64,000 nucleotides of DNA from Amoebidium appalachense. Taxonomy: Eukaryota > Ichthyosporea. Where the stretch lies: positions 4,216,001 through 4,280,000 of the forward strand of contig CAVNZM010000008.1 of the NCBI GenBank assembly GCA_963693365.1. Reading direction: 5' to 3'. A model generated the notes under the pieces. It saw only the letters and a list, made by a program, of their open reading frames with translations, was not told the origin of the DNA and searched no databases. Positions within the stretch are counted from its first letter, which is position 1, and every line of letters starts with the position of its first letter. Positions 12,908 to 23,500 of the stretch are shown one piece after another. Position numbers and translations under genes: made by a program.

Positions 12908-14132
12908 CCTTTGAACCATGCTCTGCGCGAAGAAGAAAGAAGTGGGCGTGGGTTAAAGTGATTATTAGTTGTTTGTACATGCATGTTTTTATTGAGGATT
13001 TTTGTTCATCTTGAGTTTTCATTACCCGTGTGTTCACAATTGCCGTACGTGTGTTGAAGGTGGTTTTGTTGGTTTGTGTTTTCGAAGTAGGTGAATCCAG
13101 GGTGGTTAGCGAGTCATAGATGTGGTATAATCTGAGAGCCGTACGCTTTCTCAGAAGGATGGGTGTGATGTAGGTGTATTCTTATGCATGTGTTGGTATA
13201 GGAGCGGTGAGCACCTGTATTATGAGATAATTTAGCACTGTGATTTGATGATGTATTTTCACGCTACAAATGTACCGTACTGCTTACAAATGTACACATG
13301 TACGTAGGCACGCACACAACATCATGCTGCAACACACACACCGTGGCGCACACAATCTCACACACATGTACACACACACACACACACGTGCACACACAAG
13401 CACTGGGACATTGAAACACTTGTGCTTATATGCTGTCAGTACCAGCATCCACACCGTGTCACCATCATGGAATAAAAAAACACACATCGTGACAACCTGT
13501 AAAGCACATGTGGTGCATGTACGTTGCACATCTGCACCCGCACAGGCACACAGGTCACTGTGGCTGTCTGCCTGAGTCATTTGGTACAACCTATTAAGGA
13601 ATTGTCGAAAATGTACGTGGTACCATAGGTTCTGATCAAGTCCCCCCCCTCCCCACACACACACACACACGCCACCAGGCCTAAAATAATGTATGTTCGG
13701 TGCGAATCATTGTTCAACATGGGAGTCCGTGCCGCCCAAAAAGCAGGCAGCGAGAGAAATGAAAGAGAACGTGTCTGTATTTGCAAGTGTGATGGTTGTA
13801 CGTTCCCGGGAGTTAAACCACGGGCCTCCTGAAGACATCGAGAGCTCGTGTGTACAGAGGGAGATTGTGTGTAAGATGTTTACCTGTACACGCGCACTTG
13901 TGAGCGAGAGAGAACGACATTGTGTGACGGTGTGTGGTGGTTCGCCCCACCACAAACACTTCAACCCTGCCCATATCACACAGAGACACCACCATTCCCA
14001 CCATGTACCGGCTGTCTTGCACTTTATTCCTTCGGCACAACACACCAGTGCATGCACCATCCGCTTACCCCTCATCCCCTACACGCACTTGTAGCACGTG
14101 CACGAGGGGGGGTAAACATTCGGGCAGTGGTT
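12908..14132. other. Convergent intergenic region between ELOB and RPSA
   Basis: 3' flanks of two genes that run towards each other. Mostly ordinary sequence with scattered CA-rich stretches (13270-13400). Open frames such as 13693-14094 show no recognisable domain. No AATAAA was seen close to the elongin B stop. Confidence 0.5.
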
Positions 14133-16394
14133 TTAACCAGACCAGTTGCTGTCGGCGTTGGTGGTGGCAGCGCCCCATTCCTGGCCAGAGGCGGCACCCC
14201 ACTCCTCGGTGGTGGGGGCGGCACCGAAGGACTCGGCAGTGACGGGCACGGAGCCAGCGCCAGTGGAGGCCGCAGCCCAGTCGGCCTCGGTACCGGCACC
14301 TGATTGGTGAAATGTCAGTATCGAAGGGTGTGATGGGTAAAAGGTCAGTATCAATGGGTGTGATTGGTGCAAGGTCAGTATCAAAGGGTGTGTTTGGTGA
14401 AAGGTACGCATCAGAGCGCGCAATTGGCGCAAGCTCAGCGTGCCATCGGGTGGAGCTAGGTACCGATAGGTGTTGGATGGGGCTATAATACTGTATGTGT
14501 GATTGGTGAAGTGCAACAACATATCCCTTCCACCCCCTCAAAAAATATCCCCAACCACACTCACTCCCCCCCCCCCCCGCGGCCCAAAAATCCCTTCCAA
14601 TCATACAATGGCTCCCAGATGCAAGCAGACCGCTCCCTTCCTCCAGACCCTCCCCCCCCCATCACATACACACACACCCCGAAACCGCGCTTCATTTTTC
14701 CTCCCCTCCATTAATTACTTTACATAGGCACCATACAACCCCCACCCCCTTTCCCCCCCAATTTCCAAACCCCCCCTTCCTTTCCCACACCCACAAACCC
14801 AAGACCGCCGCCCTCCCGTCCCCCCCCCCCCCAAAAAAAAACCCCCCCTCCAAAAACACCACCCCACGTACCGAAGTTGCCCTCCTCGAAGCCAGTAGCA
14901 GCAGTCTCCTCGTAGGGGCGGGCAGCGGGGGCCTCGGCAGCAGCCTCCTCCTTGTTCTCCTCGGCCTCGGGGTCGCGGTAGAAGTACAGATCGGGCATGA
15001 TGTCCCAGGGCTGCTGGCGGGACAGGGTGCCGCGCAGGCGCAGGACCTCACGGGCAAGGAACCACCACATGAGACCGATGGACTGGCCGGACTTGTTGTT
15101 GCAGGGGATGGCAATGTCCACGTACTTGAGGGGGGAGTCAGTGTCGCAGAAGGCAATCACGGGGATGTTCACGTAGGCAGACTCGGTGATGGCCTGGTGG
15201 TCGCTGCGGGGGTCCGTCACGACGAGGATGCGGGGCTCGCGGAAAGCCTGATGGGTGTGATGGTGTATGTGAGGAAGCATGTGTGAAAGACATTATATAA
15301 ATATATAGAGAGAGAGAGAGAGAGAGAGAGGCACGGGTTGGTGGGTGGGTGGGTGTGTGCATGTAGGTGTGTATACGTGTATTGCTGTGGGCGCGAGTAG
15401 AAATACCATGCGCTGTTATGTCGGTATGCATGTGCGTGTGTGTATGAGTGTGTTGAGGTATATAATAAGAGTACGTGCCAGCATGTGTGTGTGTGTGTGT
15501 GTGTGCGGTGATGATGGAGTGTGCGAGTGGGAACCCCCATTCGTGTAGTCGCTAGACATGTGTGTACGTTTGGGTTGCCAGATAAGTGGAGTTGAACGCA
15601 AAGGGTGTGAGGAGTTGTGTGTTATGACATGCCCTTGCGCATTTTGGGGTGCGGAAACATACGTCATGTTGCCTAACGTGATTGTGGGTGAGTAATGACA
15701 GATGTTTTCATGCATGACATAGTGCATAAGAAGGTGGTGTGTATGTACGCATAGGGGAGTGGTATGCAGGGTTTGTGTGTGTGTGCGTGTGCGTGCGTGT
15801 AAGAAAGTTGTCGGCGGATGAAAACGAGGAGAGGAGCAAAGGTGAGTAAAAAGATGGATATGGCTCGTGTTCAGAGCTCCACCCATAGCCCCACCAAGGG
15901 GTTCACAGTGGCATGTTCCTGCTTTTCAGCACACCCTCCACCATGCAAACCCAGCCTATGCTTTTCTGACAGTAACCCGTGGAAAGAATGTCAAATATCC
16001 AACACCTACATACCCACATCCCACACACACGCCTTCTCATCCTTAACCCACCCACCCCCCCCATCTCCTTCCCCCCACCAGCTCCCACCCATCACCCAGC
16101 CACACACACCTTGGTGATCTGGTTGGTGAAGGTACCGGGGGTGAAGCGGCCGGCAATGGAGGTGGCGCCGGTGTGGGCGCTGTACTTGAGGATGGCGCGC
16201 TGGCCGTACTGGCGGCCAGAGATGACGCACACATCGGCGGGGTTCTCAATGGCAGCAATCACACGCGCAGCCAGCATCAGCTTCTCCCACGTCTTGTGGA
16301 GGTTGAAGATGAAGATACCGTCCTGGCGACGCTTGAACACGTACTGCTCCATCTGGAAGTCGACGTTCTTCGTGCCGATGTGCACCTGACATCA

Positions 16395-16434
<40 letters not shown>

Positions 16435-17326
16435 ATGAGCACCGTGACATGAATGTAGTCCGTGAACAACGTTGACCGCGTTGTGTCTCCCACTCCCACT
16501 CCGAAAGGCTCCGAGGTCGAACCATACGTGAGAACAAAGAAGTGACCTGCCTTTTGCAAATGCTTTCTGTGTTTCTTAAAAGTGGATAGGTTTTGATTTC
16601 CGCTCTCTCTCTATTGTCTCAAGTCTCCCTAATAATTTGACGCAAGGACGTGTTGTGAGGTCACGACCCGTGTCTGCACTTCCCCGAATCAGTCCCATCG
16701 AACGAAGACGTGAAGAGTGTAAATGGGGTTGTCGTCGGTGCTGAGTGAGAAACCCCTTATCGACATGTTTGTGTTCCGAGCTGGAAAATATAGACCCATA
16801 TTCCACCTAAGTGCCGTCGGCAGGCATCAAGTGACATTTGGTTCGAGCAACAACGAAACATAGGTTGGTTGGCTACTTCCTTGCTGAGTGTCCCCAACTT
16901 TCGGATCCCATGTGCTAGTAACAAGAGCTGAACTTGCTGAAATCGCGCCACACACACACACCGGTAGACAGTGCAGGACACACCAACCACAACACACAAG
17001 GTGCAGCGCCCGTGTGCATAGGTGGACCGACGATCACAGCAAACCACTGTCACTTATCAGGAACCTGATCTGGTCTGTTGCATGCACCGCATAACACAGA
17101 CACAACACACAGACACACACAGAGAGACACACACACGCGCGTCACAACACACACAGATACACACAGAGACACACACACGCGCGCGTGCACACACACGCAC
17201 ACACACACACACACACACGCACACACACACACACACACACGCACACACACACACACACACCTTGGCCATCAGCATCTTGGAGACGTCATCCTCCGTGGGC
17301 TTGAGAATAGCAATTCCTCCGGACAT
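14133..17326 (-). CDS. RPSA: 40S ribosomal protein SA (uS2 / laminin-receptor-type)
   Basis: Four minus-strand exons, 17261-17326, 16110-16385, 14872-15247 and 14133-14299, join in phase to 294 aa (human 295). It is a small-subunit ribosomal protein needed for late 18S rRNA processing. Visible family landmarks: start [119 protein letters not shown] and [11 protein letters not shown]. The tail carries acidic [E/D]W repeats (ADWAA, EEWGAA, QEWGAA, NWSG) like the animal C-terminus. Donors are AAG|gtgtgt, AAG|gtgtgt and G|gtacgt. Intron 1's donor runs straight into a (GT)n array. No snoRNA could be recognised in the introns, though animal RPSA introns host H/ACA RNAs. Confidence 0.97.
14301..14450 (-). 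repeat. 30-bp minisatellite abutting the RPSA exon 4 acceptor
   Basis: Five diverging 30-bp units at 14301, 14331, 14361, 14391 and 14421, plus-strand core tgattggtgaaaggtcagta. The array starts immediately beside the last exon, so each unit, read on the coding strand, carries a copy of the pre-acceptor sequence caccaatca. Decay increases away from the exon. Confidence 0.8.
16397..16432. repeat. Poly(G) (poly(C) on coding strand) beside RPSA exon 2 acceptor
   Basis: G run about ten bases upstream of the exon 2 acceptor; on the coding strand it is a poly(C) tract that could serve as the polypyrimidine tract. Confidence 0.75.
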
Positions 17327-18157
17327 TTTGTCGGTTTTTTATGGTTGACAACTGCTTTCAAAAAAAAGACGTAAGCATACGTTCAAGAAATTCGGTTGCT
17401 ACATATCATTCCCCAGTTGAGCCCGGCCGGCTACCCGCCCCTCCCCCCCTCGCTTCACACACACACACTAACCCCTTCCCCCCCCCCCCCCTCCCCCCCG
17501 ACCCCGCCTCCCAGAAGAACAGGGGGAGGAGCTAATTTTGGTGATGCCGGAAAACCCGTCCCATCAATCGTCCTTGTTGTGGTAGACCCGTCCCAACAGA
17601 ATACCACACGCTGTTTTCTCCTGTGCCTTCCAGAGGCAAGGTCTTGCCGACCTTTCCCCCTTGCTCCTAATATATGAATCGCCATCCCATCGTCAAACTG
17701 AATTTGTGTGAATCGGATCCAATTCTCATTCCGAACCTGTGTTGGCCATCTTGTCGTATCGGTCCGCTCCTGTGCACCAACTCGAAACTCACTAAAACCC
17801 CCGTTTTCTCGACAAATATCCGTCTATTGTTTCTTGAGAGGCACAAAATCTCTGGATGGATGCGGATGCTACTCGGATACTATGGGATGACTAGAAAAAA
17901 GGAACTGGCCGTTTTCGTTTTCCGCCCCCTCACCTGCGTCCAACTGGAGGGTTGAGAGGAGGACACAGAGGCGCGCACAGCGCATTTATCCGCCTTGCTG
18001 CCGGACACATGTGCGTATTTATTACTTTATATGGTTATACATGCAAGGCAACGGTTAGCTTTCGAAATTTCGCAATCTGTGTGCTAAATGTGATTGGATA
18101 ACCACGCACCACTTTACATTCCGATCGGCGGCCTGGAGAAGGGGGCTGCTGACGAAC
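17327..18157. other. RPSA upstream region
   Basis: Upstream flank of RPSA. Contains a C-rich patch (17420-17510) and ordinary sequence beyond. A 93-codon plus frame at 17674-17955 has no recognisable features. An inverted CCAAT box (gattgg) lies near 18092-18097. Confidence 0.4.
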
Positions 18158-18330
18158 ATGAACTCAGGCTGGGCGCTTCGTGCTTTGCTCCTTTCCTACA
18201 TAATCTTCGCTCTCCTGTCTCCTGTTCATTGCCAGACTGCCGCTAGCGTACTACATACCTTAAATACACTGGTTACTGTCGGTTTAGCGCAATTACAGGC
18301 GTCGTTTAATATACGTGACACGGTCCTCCC
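18158..18330 (+). CDS. Possible first exon of a secreted protein
   Basis: ATG 18158 opens a frame beginning MNSGWALRALLLSYIIFALL, a good signal-peptide shape (positive n-region, hydrophobic core, then PVHC/Q as a possible cleavage site), followed by about 30 ordinary residues. The frame then runs into a poly(C) tract and loses any protein-like character. No confident donor or later exon was found, and the mobile elements begin about 480 bp downstream. It could be a real truncated or disrupted gene, or chance. Confidence 0.25.
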
Positions 18331-18475
18331 CCCCCCCCCCCCCCCCCCCTCTCCCGCTCCCTCGAGCTCGATTCCCCGATTTAGAGTGGTGCTCAAAATA
18401 CGATGAACAGCCCCTCCGGATCTCCCCTCATACATATCCTTTGGGACCCATCAGTCCATCTACCCATCTGCCCGC

Positions 18476-18520
<45 letters not shown>

Positions 18521-18721
18521 GCGCCCCTTGCCCTGTCGCGCAGAGCTCCCCGTGCATTGTCCGAAGCCTGGGGGGAAGTTGAAAAACAAGGGGTATATAC
18601 CGTTGTACACATTTCACGTTGACGTTGTACATTGCTGAGCAAATCCGAGTCTCCTCCTTCTCCTCCCGCTCCCCCTCCCCCTACCTTCCCTTACCCCGGC
18701 CCCCCCCCACCTCCCCCCCCG

Positions 18722-18785
<64 letters not shown>
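18722..18785. repeat. 64-nt poly(C) run
   Basis: Uninterrupted C from 18722 to 18785, just left of the nested mobile elements. Confidence 0.9.
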
Positions 18786-18786
<1 letters not shown>

Positions 18787-19050
18787 CGTAGGGACGGACA
18801 CACACACACACAGGGGCCCAACCACATCGGCAGTCAACTTGTAAAAAGCTGGATTATTCTGCAAAGACTCGCCGCAAAAATTCTTATATTCCGCAAAAAG
18901 CAGAAGTGTTCTGCAGCTGCAGCGCATGCAAAGCAGAAATATTCTGCAAAAGGCAGAAATCAAAATTTAAGCATATTCATTTCTGCTTTGTGCCGAATGC
19001 TTGGCAGAATGATTTTTTTATTATCAAAACGCAGATTATTCTGGTTATGG

Positions 19051-19384
19051 TTTTATTTGTGGAAATTATTGACATAAATATTTTTCTGGGTAAACACGTA
19101 GGATGGGTGTCCGATATCAACAGGCTTCGTTTCATGTTTTAGCAGTTCGCGTTCGGCTGCCCGCATACGGGCACCTATTAGCCGATCAAAGCATCAGATT
19201 CCACAGATCACTAGACCGAGTTTGATTGGCTCAGGATAAGATTTCACATAACACTAGATCGGTTTTGATTGGCTCAGTTCGGCAGCCTTAGGTATATAAG
19301 CACGACAGTTTTTAGCAGATCAGCAAGCAACAACACATCCTCTGTGTTTAGCACCTACAGCTTTACAGCTATATTTTCTTTTTC
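19051..19384 (+). repeat. Split direct repeat A1 with promoter-like motifs
   Basis: Left copy of the 334-bp repeat. Contains two inverted CCAAT boxes (tgattggctcag) and a TATA box (ggtatataag, 19291-19300), about 120 bp before the first ORF, so it probably drives transcription of the element. Confidence 0.85.
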
Positions 19385-19419
19385 TTTTCTTCTCCCTATC
19401 TTTCCCTACGCCGGTCAGC

Positions 19420-19979
19420 ATGCCGCCGAAAAAGCGCCAGGCCTCAGCCGCCGCCCCTACCGCGGCACCTAAGCGCCTAACCCGCAGCGACCTCCGCCAC
19501 AGGCTGACCAACGCATCACTCGCCTCAGCACCCGATACCCGTGGACCCAGATCCACAACTATGACGTATACGCCCGAACCGTTGCCCACCAACAGGGTCG
19601 GGCTCCGATCGAGTGTCCCAACCTGCTCGCCCAACTCCACCAGGATCTCCTCCTGCCACCCACTCTGCTCATCCCGGACGCATGTCAGCGTTGCGGCTTC
19701 CCCGACCACCCCAGCGCGGCCTGCCCCATGTACCCCAAGCCCGGCTGTGGTCTTGATGGTTTCGAGCCCCCCCACAAGCCCGGCGGGGGACAAACCCCCA
19801 ACCGACCCGGCCCGCAACCCGGCCCGGCACCACCGGCCCGACCCGTGGATCTACCCGCAACACACTGCAGGAATTTCCACAACGGTCGGTCCTGCGCTAA
19901 GCAGCCCTGCCCCTTCTCCCACGTGTGCCCGCTCTGCTCTGGCACACACCCCCGCAAAGACTGCAAGCACAATGCCTAG
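19420..19979 (+). pseudogene. Gag-like zinc-knuckle ORF of the YR element, frame broken
   Basis: ATG 19420 opens a basic N-terminus (MPPKKRQASAAAP). The protein-like reading then moves to another frame between about 19473 and 19500 and continues to the stop at 19977-19979. That second frame has CQRCGFPDHPSAAC, an exact CX2CX4HX4C zinc knuckle. Near the end it has a CCCH-like cluster (CRNFHNGRSC..C..H) and a CX2CX3HX4C knuckle, CPLCSGTHPRKDC. These fit a nucleic-acid-binding Gag-type product. Either a frameshift has disabled it or translation uses recoding or splicing. Confidence 0.6.
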
Positions 19980-20356
19980 TCTACGCGCACACCCACACCC
20001 ACAGATAGAACATAGGGGCTAGGAGCTAGGTTACACGGGTCCAAGGACACGGAGCTCGGGAAAAACGGGGCACTAGGGCTGAGTAACATTTTTCGCAGGC
20101 CAACTACGGCGCCCGCGCGCGCCAAGAATAAATGTCCCTACACAAAGACGTTATTCTGGCCACTGCACATAAATTTACTCCCCCCCCATCCCACGAGCCT
20201 CCCCCCCTTACACTCACCTAGCGCTCCCTCCCTTCTTCTAACTCTGTGTACGCCCACACCCGCGCGTGCTCGGGCATCCCCTGCACAGGGCCCCGCTGCC
20301 CTCCCTGCAAACCCTCCCTCGGGCCCAGCTGCCCTACTCTAACCCCCGGGGCCCTG

Positions 20357-20392
<36 letters not shown>

Positions 20393-20487
20393 ATGCCGGG
20401 ATCTCCCCGAGGGTGCCCCACCCTTGCTAACCACCCCCTTCCCCCGAGGCTCAGCCCCGGTGGCCCGCCCGCTGCCCCAGCACCACG

Positions 20488-21798
20488 TTGACACCTCCCG
20501 CCTCTGGGAGCTGCTGGCCCCCCTACCCAGCCCAATCATTCGCCGCGCAGCTCATCCGTAACCAACTTCCCCGGACCCGACGACTCCGACCTTACCTGCA
20601 ACCGGAGCCCTGCCCCTTCCCCTTCTGGGTCCACAAGTTCCTATCCCTTCCCCTGGGCTCACCCCCCCCCCCCCCCCCAGATCTCCCCTTCCGGAGCAAC
20701 GCTGGCCGATTGGCCCCCCACTTTGCTCCGGCCGAGCTGCTTCGTGCCACCACTACCCTGCAGGAATGCCAGGCCCTGAGTCTCAACCTCGACTCTCGGG
20801 CCTTTTACTCCAGGGTACAAAAAAAAAAAAAAAGTGTTCATCGATTTTTGTGGGGCATCTCGGCTGCAATCCTCCGCCGGGTCCTCCCTCCCGGCCTCCC
20901 CCCACACCGTGCAGCTTTTTCTCGCCTGGTGTGCCCAACGAGGGGTACAGGCCTCTTCCTTGGCCGGCTACAATTCAGCCATCACCAGACTCCACCTCGA
21001 CATGGGCCTCCCTGCTCCCTACCCCCACGACAAGTCTCTGGCCTGGTTCTTCCGAGGGGTGGGCAGATGGCAGCTTTCTCACAACATCCGACCCCGATCA
21101 TCCACCAGGGAGCCCCTCCTGCCCTCCCACCTTAGCCTACTCCATGGCCAGTGCCCCACCAAGGCCTCCTCGGCTAATCTACGGCTATGGACGGCCCTCA
21201 TCGTCGGTTTCTGTGGTCTCCTCCGTTCGGGGGAATTTACCTCCAAAACCCTGACTTCCTTTGACCCGTCCCGTCACGTTAAACGGAAAGACGTGACCTT
21301 CACCTACACCCCCACCGGTACTTTGTCCCATGCCACCCTCCACCTGCCAACCTCTAAGACGGATGTACAGGCCCGAGGTGTCAACGTCACTCTAGCTGCC
21401 CTGCCCCTCACCCACTTCTCCCCAGCCCATCTCCTCCGGCAGTTCCTGGATACAACGTCCGGTCAACCCAAGCCCATCTCCTCCGGCAGTTCCTGGATAC
21501 AACGTCCGGTCAACCCAACGACCCCCTCTTCAGTCTCGGTGGCATCCCCTACACCAAGAGTGCTTTCTCTGCCGACTTCCGTGCCCTCCTCTCCCGGGCA
21601 GGCCTCTCACCCTCCCGGTTTGCCGGACACAGCCTCCGCATCGGGGGGCCCACAGCACTGGCTGAGGCCGGGGTCGACGACTCCCGGATCAAACAACTCG
21701 GCAGGTGGTCCTCCGACTGTTTCCTGATCTATACCCGACTTCGTCCGGCCTCCATTGCTGCCACTACCACACGTGTATTCGCCTCTATTCTTGAGTGA
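20488..21798 (+). pseudogene. Tyrosine recombinase of the YR element, at least two frame breaks
   Basis: DIRS-type tyrosine recombinase. An N-terminal SAM-like core-binding part (..AELLRATTTL.., ..FLAWCAQRGVQASSLAGYN..) is followed by the catalytic domain. All catalytic positions are visible: Arg in GLLRSGEF (about 21235), His-x-x-Arg in AGHSLRIGG (about 21620), Trp in LGRWSSD and Tyr in LIYTR. The frame changes at a run of 13 A (20820-20832) and again at a 47-bp tandem duplication (21424-21470 repeated at 21471-21517), which is not a multiple of three. The final frame stops at 21796-21798. As it stands it cannot encode a full recombinase without recoding. Confidence 0.8.
21424..21517 (+). 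repeat. 47-bp tandem duplication inside the recombinase
   Basis: Two adjacent identical 47-bp copies (21424-21470 and 21471-21517). Forty-seven is not divisible by three, so the downstream catalytic HxxR-W-Y part is out of frame with the N-terminal part. Confidence 0.9.
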
Positions 21799-21826
21799 AA
21801 CCTTTGGAGCAAGCATACTGCTCTCG

Positions 21827-22480
21827 TGCCGTGGTTTACAACCATTGCAGGTTCACTTTCGTCCAAGGGGATGTCCCCCTAGAGGCAACACACGTCCCGG
21901 AGTAGTTTTCATAGAGGTTTTATTTGTGGAAATTATTGACATAAATATTTTTCTGGGTAAACACGTAGGATGGGTGTCCGATATCAACAGGCTTCGTTTC
22001 ATGTTTTAGCAGTTCGCGTTCGGCTGCCCGCATACGGGCACCTATTAGCCGATCAAAGCATCAGATTCCACAGATCACTAGACCGAGTTTGATTGGCTCA
22101 GGATAAGATTTCACATAACACTAGATCGGTTTTGATTGGCTCAGTTCGGCAGCCTTAGGTATATAAGCACGACAGTTTTTAGCAGATCAGCAAGCAACAA
22201 CACATCCTCTGTGTTTAGCACCTACAGCTTTACAGCTATATTTTCTTTTTCACCCACCCACCTACACCCTACACTCAACCCCCATTGATCCCCACATACG
22301 TGCTGTTTTTTCACGGGGCGAAGACTTCCCCCGTTTTTTGGGCACAAGGACCTCACGGATCAATAAATTGATGACTGGGGGCTTGCCGTGGTTTACAACC
22401 GTGACCATTGCAGGTTCACTTTCGTCCAAGGGGATGTCCCCCTAGAGGCAACACACGTCCCGGAGTAGTTTTCATAGAGG
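21827..22480 (+). repeat. B1-A2-spacer-B2 end of the YR element
   Basis: B1 21827-21917, A2 21918-22251, a 132-bp unique spacer, then B2 22384-22480. B2 ends at ..catagagg, after which the outer element resumes. The B1/A2 junction is what a circular intermediate joining the two element ends would look like. Confidence 0.8.
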
Positions 22481-22679
22481 CATCAGAATAAACTTGCTCC
22501 AAGCAGAACTTGTGCAGAATAATTCTGATACAAGTGGCAGAATGATTTTCTGCGGAATATGTAGTCCTGCCTTTAACTTTCTGCTTCAAGTAGATAGTAT
22601 TAATATTATTTCGCTTTTTGCAGGATAATTCTGCTTTTGGCAGAATAAGTTGACACTGCCGATCTGGTTGGTCCCTCAC

Positions 22680-22692
22680 ACACACACACATG

Positions 22693-22732
<40 letters not shown>

Positions 22733-22753
22733 ACACAGACACAGACACACACT

Positions 22754-22784
<31 letters not shown>

Positions 22785-22928
22785 GCACACACACATACAT
22801 GACGTGTGCACGCGCGCGCGCATGTGTGCAAATCACCACATGTACATGTACATGTGTCACGGTGTGTGCTAAGCGTAAGTAACCGCGAACAGTGTGCATG
22901 TGTGTACGTGTACGTGCATGTGTCAGGC

Positions 22929-22981
<53 letters not shown>

Positions 22982-23414
22982 GTGTATGTGTGTGTGTGTC
23001 ACAGTGTGTGTGTGTGTTTGTGCGTGTACACGTGTGTGTGTGTGTATTTGTGTGTTTGTGTGCGTGTGTGTGTGTGCATGCGTGCATGTGTGTGTGTGTG
23101 TGCGTGTTTGAGTGTGTGTGCATGTGTGCGTGCGTGTGTGTGTGTGTTTATTTGTATGCGTGCGTGTGCGCGTCCGCGCGCGCGCGCGCGTGTGTGTGTA
23201 TGTGTGAGTGGGCGTGTGCGTGTGTGAGTGCGTGTGCCCGGTGGAGGGGGCAGGGGGGGGGGGGGGGGGGGGGGGGGGCTTTCTGGGTGAAGTTCTAGTT
23301 CAGCTATTAGAGGAGGCTTGCAATCCCCGGCCATCTGAATCTGAAAAAGTCGAAGGGTGCACCAACTTGAAGGAGAGAGCACCGGGAGAAAAGTCGGTGT
23401 CACTGTGTGCGCGT

Positions 23415-23462
<48 letters not shown>

Positions 23463-23500
23463 GGGGGGGGGGGGGGATTAAGAGTAGGCGCCAATCTTAC
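22680..23500. other. CA/TG-rich spacer between mobile elements and the BTB gene
   Basis: Long (CA)n and (TG)n stretches (22690-22790 and 22930-23230), a G run at about 23250-23278, and a T-run followed by G-run at 23446-23476. A short protein-like stretch at 23290-23400 (+) has no clear splice sites and is not called. Confidence 0.6.

Larger units (their letters stand above)
19051..22480 (+). mobile_element. Tyrosine-recombinase element with split direct repeats (PAT/Ngaro-like) lacking reverse transcriptase
   Basis: Order A1-ORFs-B1-A2-spacer-B2. A1 is 19051-19384 and A2 is 21918-22251 (334 bp, no difference seen by eye, offset 2867). B1 is 21827-21917 and B2 is 22384-22480 (B2 has six extra bases, gtgacc). 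B1 joins A2 directly. This A1...B1A2B2 layout is that of DIRS-group PAT and Ngaro elements. Inside are a Cys/His zinc-knuckle ORF and a tyrosine recombinase, but the space between them cannot hold a reverse transcriptase/RNase H. No target-site duplication flanks it, as expected for recombinase-mediated insertion. It is inserted in the outer TIR element. The identical repeats suggest a recent insertion. Confidence 0.85.
18813..22676. mobile_element. Outer terminal-inverted-repeat element, interrupted by the YR element
   Basis: Left end 18813-18834 and right end 22655-22676 are inverted copies of each other, 19 of 22 positions identical; the shared core reads ATCGGCAGT. The outer halves (18813-19050 and 22481-22676) total about 430 bp, have no coding capacity, and are dense in TTCTGC/GCAGAA motifs in both orientations, like subterminal repeats. 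Both ends sit in (CA)n sequence, so a target duplication cannot be delimited. It looks like a MITE-type non-autonomous DNA transposon that later received the inner element. Superfamily unknown. Confidence 0.7.

Noticed and set aside
13693-14094. Open frame of 133 codons between ELOB and RPSA
   Set aside because: Composition and content show no domain, and it overlaps the end of RPSA's 3' flank.
16505-16530. tRNA B-box-like ggttcgacctc on the minus strand in RPSA intron 1
   Set aside because: One B-box position mismatches and no A box or cloverleaf can be folded around it.
19051-22251. The 334-bp repeats as ordinary LTRs of a Gypsy/Copia element
   Set aside because: There is no TG...CA end, no target duplication, no integrase or RT, and the second copy is followed by B2 rather than being terminal. 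The split-repeat layout and tyrosine recombinase fit better.
23290-23400. Short plus-strand frame EVLVQLLEEACNPRPSESEK as an exon
   Set aside because: No clear splice signals and it lies between G runs beside the convergent end of the BTB gene.
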